Shown here piece by piece: positions 7,001-10,094 of a stretch of DNA of 10,094 nt. The DNA is from VBOC01 sp035635475 (GTDB lineage Bacteria > Bacteroidota > Ignavibacteria > UBA10030 > SZUA-254): NCBI GenBank assembly GCA_035635475.1, contig DASQAZ010000138.1, positions 1-10,094 of the forward strand. Direction: 5' to 3'. The notes under the pieces are model-generated. The model did no database searches and was not told where the DNA came from. It worked only from the letters and a program-made list of their open reading frames with translations. Position 1 is the first letter of the stretch, and each line of letters starts with the position of its first letter. A program made the translations under genes and the position numbers.

Positions 7001-7995
7001 CCCAACGCATTCCCGCCGCCATAGGGAGTGATCAGCAGGAACTCTTCGGTCGTCGACGAGAGCGAGAGGCAGGGTTTGAGCGTGAAGGAAGGTACACCGG
7101 ACCCCGGGACGCCCAGGATCTCGGCATACCCCACCGGAAGGCCTGCATACATCGAATTCTTGTCCAGCACGCGAGTCTTGACTTTTTGAAAAGAGGCCGT
7201 TGCTGTGGGGAACGAATACATGTTCGCCGTAATGTAGACCGAATTGTCGTCGATGCCGAGCCCGGGGAAATCCGCCCAGTTGTTGGTAGGAGTATTTCCG
7301 TCGGGTTGCATGTTGAATGTGTAAACGAACCAGCCTCCCATGGCATCCGATGTCTGCGAGACAGCAATAAAGTAGTTCGCTTCGGTGTTATCGACGAGCT
7401 CATCGTAGAGGACAATGAATCGGTTCTGGCGTATATCATAGAGAACCTTGGGATCGAAGTATTGCGTCGTCGAACCCCCGCCCATGAATACCGCTGCAGT
7501 GACCGTCCGCGCGTTTACGCCGGCTTTTGTCCGGATTCGGATCGTGCTGTTCCCCGTCGAGATCACATGGTTCGGCCCCACCGCGACCATGGCATCGCAA
7601 GGAATGGAGAAGTCCTGTATCGTGCCCTCAAAATTGGAGGAAAGGGTCGGACCGGCGGTCAACTGAGTGATCCCGTTGATCGATCTGGCACCATCGGGAT
7701 TCTTATCGATTGTCAGAATGCCCTTCCCGTCAAACCTCGGCAGGATTGCATGTTTCATCGCCTCGTACTCCGCCTGAGTCTGGGGAGTCAAGAGGTGATC
7801 CTCTTCTTCGCCGTTCATTTTCTCGGACGAAGGGAGCCTCTCTTCGGTGGAAGGGAGGCGGGCGAATGAAGGAACGTACCTCGGTGTGACCTTGATGGTA
7901 GAACGAAAGCCGGAAATTTTTTCGCCGGAGAATCCGAGAGCGGCAAATAGCGCCAGGAGCAGGGTTAGACAAAAAAGTCTTACCAAGGTGGTCAT
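4003..7995 (-). CDS. Giant multidomain secreted surface protein with T9SS sorting tail
   Basis: This 1330-residue protein has a clear signal peptide (1 to about 24, LTLLLALFAALGFSG). Residues 110-545 form an N-terminal domain with NFEGT, DAMVAVGPNHVI, FDPKVLYD and WGDYEG motifs. I read it as a propeller-like exoprotein domain of unknown substrate. A carboxypeptidase-regulatory or SdrD B-like domain follows (about 540-652, ISGTV...D..GNYHF), then an IPT/TIG domain (660-745, ISPN...V.GSNF...V.F) and a choice-of-anchor-D domain (748-848, IAFGSV...V.NTGTATL.I, AHNAASSPD). Residues 850-1222 match nothing I recognise. The tail from 1228 has YQNYPNPFNP and ends KKMILVR, so type IX export is expected. 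AAGAGGA four bases before ATG 7995 supports the start. Role: probably a surface or released protein for binding or adhesion; no active site is visible. Confidence 0.93.
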   Translation of the reverse strand: MTTLVRLFCLTLLLALFAALGFSGEKISGFRSTIKVTPRYVPSFARLPSTEERLPSSEKMNGEEEDHLLTPQTQAEYEAMKHAILPRFDGKGILTIDKNPDGARSINGITQLTAGPTLSSNFEGTIQDFSIPCDAMVAVGPNHVISTGNSTIRIRTKAGVNARTVTAAVFMGGGSTTQYFDPKVLYDIRQNRFIVLYDELVDNTEANYFIAVSQTSDAMGGWFVYTFNMQPDGNTPTNNWADFPGLGIDDNSVYITANMYSFPTATASFQKVKTRVLDKNSMYAGLPVGYAEILGVPGSGVPSFTLKPCLSLSSTTEEFLLITPYGGGNALGLYHITGGPFDPVLDKIAQLTVSNFGPPPDGVQLGCSAATNAKIKSGDARTQDPVWRDGYLYATHTIGLNIDTGHVSAIRYYKINTTTQTLVTDETFGAADAFYFYPSVTVDAAGTAYFSFGRSNKDEFASAWYSGRRRTDANIQPRGLLKSGQVTYRCTLGQRWGDYEGVAIDPSDSGGTQSSAWAAGLWAKGSNTWGSWLGKTAFLFHQISGTVLEDCDSSTGTAGDRRPVPLVTVVLHRDTTIWATTTTDSVGNYHFGLLDDGTYDVTVTIPPLSFALDAIPGSGGTSQTRINATDIQVALSGAATASQLSTGNNFLIVRPHPSPSTTSISPNTYSSGEPDFTLTVFGSNFVPCSVVRFQGSPRATSFISPTQLQATVLASDIDSTGSFLISVFSQTPNGGLSNTQKITVHTPAPVFSGTPSSIAFGSVLVGHLKTDTIVVTNTGTATLSITSAAADNPQFSVSPPSASIARQTSQAFMIGFTPSSTSAAAGHVVFAHNAASSPDSFSVNGAGRDSTSLRSATAREWATAVDTKSKHASMKRKADKVFFKLSLTAPADQTVDHVLLVSFNIGISRLTAFTSKVKSDTLVYSGLSVDPQRKNWTYNFGASPLAAHHEIQLDGVGSKGKTIKAKYTWFDQAMAAKQKGVIPDSLSRIDKNQLGLPAPNLNNVGEELFPKGFGQGSSYFSDLTPLIVGVPKGPKGASSVRLKKYSNVIKSFIDAKTGTQHLSGPTCLNKLISGDSIKSQLPELSPLKKNDRVFAELLAVKLNIAASATHKFPIGLGELTYSDPSDPAGPFNSLLVSDIVKDGDTLMACLSLAAIHPSPSLGELLSVLIKLNTAFAETSNFKDTVSFLAKTVLQGVKPLGDVPYLHATPGIVPVTFVSEGSQYPDVPLAYALYQNYPNPFNPVTTIAFDLPEPAVVTLRIYDVLGREVTTLADHQLMDEGSQETSFDAAGLATGVYFYRLVAEGMRQDDADNVVAAGHRFIDVKKMILVR
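4006..4314 (-). other. T9SS type A C-terminal sorting domain (1330-residue protein)
   Basis: Residues 1228-1330 contain YALYQNYPNPFNPVTTI, a FDLPEPAVVTLRIYDVLG strand pair, LATGVYFYRL and a terminal KKMILVR. This is the most canonical of the three visible tails. A 15-residue acidic and alanine-rich insert (about 1303-1318) separates the last strands. Confidence 0.92.
4330..5448 (-). other. Unrecognised region of about 370 residues in the 1330-residue protein
   Basis: Residues 850-1222 lie between the choice-of-anchor-D domain and the sorting tail. The start is lysine-rich (TKSKHASMKRKADKVFFKL), then come beta-like segments (HVLLVSFNIGISRLTAF, TLVYSGLSVD), KAKYTWFDQAMAAKQKG, an invariant-looking FPKGFGQGSSYFSDLTPL segment, a possible helical part (FAELLAVKLNIA, LGELLSVLIKLNTAFAE) and a single Cys at 1067 and at 1149. 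I do not recognise a family. Confidence 0.6.
5452..5754 (-). other. Choice-of-anchor-D (HYDIN-like) Ig domain in the 1330-residue protein
   Basis: Residues 748-848 show SSIAFGSVLVG, TIVVTNTGTATLSIT, FMIGFTPSS and VVFAHNAASSPDSFSV, the order seen in ASPM/SPD-2/HYDIN-type Ig-like domains of bacterial exoproteins. The HNAxxSPD turn also appears in both domains of the phospholipase D-like gene, so these three domains are probably related. Confidence 0.85.
5761..6018 (-). other. IPT/TIG Ig-like domain in the 1330-residue protein
   Basis: Residues 660-745 carry ISPNTYSSGEPDFTLTVFG, SNFVPCSVVRFQG, a T-x-L-Q-A-T-V strand and GSFLISVFSQTPNGGLSN, the classic IPT/TIG sequence of strands. Such domains serve as spacers or binding modules in exported proteins. 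Confidence 0.85.
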
Positions 7996-8066
7996 GGGGT
8001 CCTCTTAGATTTTAGATGATACGTCCTAACTTGATCGTACACATACCTGGTTGGTATCACCTGATA
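7996..8066 (-). other. 71-base gap with overlapping small inverted repeats
   Basis: This is the longest gap in the window. It holds ATACC-TGGTT-GGTAT (8043-8057), a 5-bp stem with a 5-base loop, and the overlapping GTATCA-CC-TGATAC (8054-8067), whose last base belongs to the upstream stop codon. The two share bases and could not form together. Neither is followed by a T-run on the transcribed strand, so I do not call a terminator. TATCAT upstream of the ribosome binding site resembles a -10 box, but no partner -35 is convincing. Confidence 0.4.
8000..8006 (-). promoter_or_regulatory. Ribosome binding site of the 1330-residue gene
   Basis: AAGAGGA on the minus strand stands four bases before the ATG at 7995. 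It is the best Shine-Dalgarno match in the window and fixes this start. Confidence 0.7.
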
Positions 8067-10094
8067 CTATTTCAAGAGCAGCAGTTTCTTTACCTGCCGG
8101 AACTCCGACTGCGTTCCTTCGCTTTCTCTCGCGGCAAGTTCATAATAATAGACTCCCGAGGCCAACCGGGAAGCATCGAAAGACACGTCATAATATCCGG
8201 CATCGTATTCCTGATTCAGGACGAGCACGCTCACGACCTCACCGAGGATATTAAAGATTTTCAGCGTGAGAGTCGCCCGTCGCGGTACGCCGAAGGGGAT
8301 CGTCGTGGTCGGATTAAATGGATTCGGATAATTCTGCTGCAATAGATACCGGTCGGGCGCTGGCGGTGCAACCGTCAGGGTCAGTTCCGAGAGCGCAGCA
8401 TTCACAATCGTCCGCCCCTTCCCTGTCATTCGAACTTCCGCGCTTCCTTTGGACGCGCCGGTCTTGAGACTGTAGCGTTTTGTATCCTGGGATAAAATAT
8501 CCCAGCTCACCGTCAGCGGAAATGCCTGCGATTGGACGGTGATCGGGATTTGCCCGGGAGAAACGGGAGCCCGGGGGACCAGCTCTACCATATTGCCCGA
8601 CCTGAACCTCGCATCAAAAGCCTCAGGTGGAGGGACCGGTGGAAGAGCGAACAAGTTGAGATCGACAACCGATGAGTCGTCGCCAAAATAGAGAGTCTGG
8701 TGCGCACCCTTCGAGTCGGTGATGGCAATCTTATTGAGGGCGTCGGGGACTCTGGCGACGGGCGATCCCGCTTTGCTCGGTACCGCAGAAGCGGATGAAA
8801 GCGTGAGTGTCCCGCCCTGGCTTACCTTGACCCAGTAGGCCATTCCCGGCCGGATCGTATCGGCGATGGCATAGGATCCGTTGTACCCAAAAAACTGCGA
8901 TCGAATTATGTTGGGAGGATTTTGAACGATCGACGCTCTCGGAACGGGATAACTAAGAGAGCCGATCATGTTCCAGTTCGCAGCCACGGGTATGGGGTAG
9001 GAGGAAACAGCCGCTCCTGTTACATATACTGACTGAGTAGTATCGAATTTCGCCCAGTAGCCTTTACCCAGACGCAAGGTATCCCCCGGCGGAATGTTGT
9101 ACCCGCCATTGTAGGCGAATACATGCGTAACCGCAGTGGGAAACACAGCTCCCTTCCAGGCATTCGCGACGATCAATGGCAGCGACACCATGTTCCACCC
9201 GGTGAGAATTCCGATCGTATCGGTGATGCTCCCGACCCCGCCCGTACCTTGTATAGGCACCGAGTCCGGGCTGCCGGGCGCATTGTGCGTAAATATGATA
9301 TAGCCGTTCCGGGGGCCGCTCGAATCGGTGAGGAAGGTAACGACGAATTTTTTCGATCCTCCTGCAATCGCGCTGTCGGCAGACGGAGCGACGGAGTATT
9401 TAGAATTCGTGGAAGTAGCGCTCGAAATCACAAGCGTGGCGTTGCCTGAATTGGAAACGATCAGGCTGTCCTGTTTCTGGACATTAAGCGGAACAGTGCC
9501 GAAATTCAGGTTCAAGGGCGATACGGCGAAATGCGGCTGCAGCGCTCCTGTTCCGGTCCCTTGAACCGAAACCGTGTCCGGAGAGCCCGGGGCGTTGTGC
9601 GCGAGCACGATCGATGCGCTCTGCAGGCCGGCGGTGAGCGGCGCGAACGTCACGTAGAACTTCAGCGAGCCCGAGGGAGCGACGGCTCCGCTCCCAGGAG
9701 AGACCGCGAAGCGCGCGTTGCTCGAGGTCACGCCCGAAATGGAGAGGGAGAGGTTTCCCGGATTCGAGACCGTGAAGCTGTCCTGCTTCGAGCCGCCGCT
9801 GACGACGCTCCCGAAATTGAGCGCCGAGGGCGATGAGGAGAAAAGAGCTGATGATGTGATGTGAATAGAATCCGTCCCCCCTGCCTCGTAGTAACGAGCG
9901 ACAAATTCCTGGAGGTACAAATTCGCGATGCGCCGGTCCTGGAGGATCAGTGTATTCTCATCATTCGACGTTTCCGCGCTGTTGGACCAGTTATGCGAGC
10001 CGGTCACCACGTACTGCGTTCCTGCAACCTGGTCGGCATCGACGATCGCATACTTGTGGTGCAGCAAACCCGATCCCCCCTTGAGATGAATATC
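8067..10094 (-). CDS. Phospholipase D-like (HKD) secreted protein with T9SS tail, 5' end missing
   Basis: The frame is open to base 10094, so the 675 residues shown are only the C-terminal part; the TTG at 10067 lies inside the enzyme domain and is not the start. Visible residues 1-75 end a phospholipase D-like domain: H12-x-K14-(x4)-D19, then TGSHNWSNSAE and NDEN, as in Nuc-type nucleases and PLDc_2 proteins. HKD enzymes cleave phosphodiester bonds in lipids or nucleic acids through a phosphohistidine intermediate; they normally pair two HKD motifs within or between chains, and any first motif would lie off-window. Then follow two choice-of-anchor-D domains (89-181, 189-285), a GWNM/GYW pair (294-437), a YFG module (455-561) and a sorting tail from 581 (YPNPFNP at 589, end KKLLLLK). 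It is probably an exported or surface-held nuclease or lipase; the substrate is unknown. Confidence 0.92.
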   Translation of the reverse strand, partial: DIHLKGGSGLLHHKYAIVDADQVAGTQYVVTGSHNWSNSAETSNDENTLILQDRRIANLYLQEFVARYYEAGGTDSIHITSSALFSSSPSALNFGSVVSGGSKQDSFTVSNPGNLSLSISGVTSSNARFAVSPGSGAVAPSGSLKFYVTFAPLTAGLQSASIVLAHNAPGSPDTVSVQGTGTGALQPHFAVSPLNLNFGTVPLNVQKQDSLIVSNSGNATLVISSATSTNSKYSVAPSADSAIAGGSKKFVVTFLTDSSGPRNGYIIFTHNAPGSPDSVPIQGTGGVGSITDTIGILTGWNMVSLPLIVANAWKGAVFPTAVTHVFAYNGGYNIPPGDTLRLGKGYWAKFDTTQSVYVTGAAVSSYPIPVAANWNMIGSLSYPVPRASIVQNPPNIIRSQFFGYNGSYAIADTIRPGMAYWVKVSQGGTLTLSSASAVPSKAGSPVARVPDALNKIAITDSKGAHQTLYFGDDSSVVDLNLFALPPVPPPEAFDARFRSGNMVELVPRAPVSPGQIPITVQSQAFPLTVSWDILSQDTKRYSLKTGASKGSAEVRMTGKGRTIVNAALSELTLTVAPPAPDRYLLQQNYPNPFNPTTTIPFGVPRRATLTLKIFNILGEVVSVLVLNQEYDAGYYDVSFDASRLASGVYYYELAARESEGTQSEFRQVKKLLLLK
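8070..8354 (-). other. T9SS type A C-terminal sorting domain (phospholipase D-like protein)
   Basis: Visible residues 581-675 contain YLLQQNYPNPFNPTTTIPF, LKIFNILGEVV, a Y-D-A-G-Y-Y turn, LASGVYYYEL and the terminal KKLLLLK. The motif order is the same as in the two downstream proteins, implying all three use the same export route. Confidence 0.92.
8412..8732 (-). repeat. YFG module in the phospholipase D-like protein
   Basis: Visible residues 455-561 contain KIAITDSKGAHQTLYFGDD, FALPPVPPPEAFDARFRSG, an I-P-I-T-V-Q-S strand, FPLTVSWDI and MTGKGR. It is the cleanest of the three copies in the window and sits directly before the sorting tail, as does the second copy in the 1062-residue protein. 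Confidence 0.75.
8784..9215 (-). repeat. Duplicated GWNM/GYW module (phospholipase D-like protein)
   Basis: Visible residues 294-437 hold two halves: TGWNMVSLPL...VFAYNGGY...LRLGKGYWAK and ANWNMIGSLS...FFGYNGSY...IRPGMAYWVK. The second half closely matches the second half in the 1062-residue protein (WNMIGSLS, ASIV, ADxIRPG, YW), which suggests the pair was duplicated between genes as a unit. Confidence 0.85.
9240..9830 (-). repeat. Two tandem choice-of-anchor-D Ig-like domains
   Basis: Visible residues 89-181 and 189-285 share LNFG-(S/T)-V, K-Q-D-S, V-S-N-x-G-N, T-F and HNAPGSPD-(T/S)-V-x-(V/I)-Q-G-T-G. They probably space the HKD domain from the surface anchor. The DNA of the two copies has diverged in base composition: the upstream copy (right half) is markedly richer in GC. 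Confidence 0.88.

Noticed and set aside
6904..7869. Plus-strand open frame of 321 codons
   Set aside because: It lies wholly antisense to the N-terminal domain of the 1330-residue protein and shows no signal peptide, ribosome binding site or motif.
8043..8067. Rho-independent terminator between the first two genes
   Set aside because: The stems are short and no T-run follows on the transcribed strand.
10065..10067. TTG as the start of the phospholipase D-like gene
   Set aside because: The frame stays open to the window edge and the HKD motif begins two residues after this codon, so the enzyme domain must start further upstream.
9870..10094. HKD domain as part of an anti-phage defence system
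   Set aside because: PLD-family nucleases do occur in defence systems, but this one is fused to a T9SS export tail and has no helicase, ATPase or other defence partner in the window.
1..10094. tRNA, rRNA, CRISPR array, transposase or phage genes
   Set aside because: Reading both strands showed no such signature; essentially the whole window is covered by four minus-strand coding sequences.

Overview
The window is a dense, single-strand block of secreted-protein genes. All four genes lie on the minus strand, so they are read from right to left, with gaps of 71, 24 and 33 bases. Two are complete (1330 and 1062 codons). The rightmost gene enters from beyond base 10094 and lacks its N-terminus. 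The leftmost runs off base 1 and lacks its C-terminus. I see no tRNA, rRNA, CRISPR array, insertion sequence or convincing promoter or terminator.

The three genes whose 3' ends are visible all finish with the same kind of tail: a YPNPFNP motif followed by a roughly 90-residue Ig-like domain ending in a basic, hydrophobic terminus (KKLLLLK, KKMILVR, RKVLLIR). This is the type A C-terminal sorting domain of the type IX secretion system (T9SS). With N-terminal signal peptides and moderate GC, it points to the Fibrobacteres-Chlorobi-Bacteroidetes (FCB) supergroup. An Ignavibacteria/Chlorobi-like lineage or an uncultured FCB phylum fits best, but the window alone cannot fix the taxon.

Layout in transcription order: (1) 10094-8067, end of a phospholipase D-like (HKD) domain, two choice-of-anchor-D Ig-like domains, a duplicated GWNM/GYW module, a YFG module and the T9SS tail. 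(2) 7995-4003, a large surface protein with an AVGPNH-type N-terminal domain, a carboxypeptidase-regulatory-like domain, an IPT/TIG domain, a choice-of-anchor-D domain, about 370 unrecognised residues and the T9SS tail. (3) 3978-790, an Asp-box (BNR/sortilin-like) beta-propeller, two GGE-W Ig-like domains, a YFG module, the GWNM/GYW pair, a second YFG module and the T9SS tail. (4) 756-1, a signal peptide and four tandem VWQD-type repeats, cut by the window edge.

The close packing suggests one transcript, or a cluster of related surface proteins grown by duplication and domain shuffling. The only recognisable catalytic motif is the HKD motif. The other domains look like binding, spacer and anchoring modules. 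The points most worth following are the secreted HKD enzyme, the shared YFG and GWNM modules, the unrecognised 370-residue region of the 1330-residue protein, and a GC-rich block that coincides with a single Ig-like domain. I could not show that the four proteins form a functional system.
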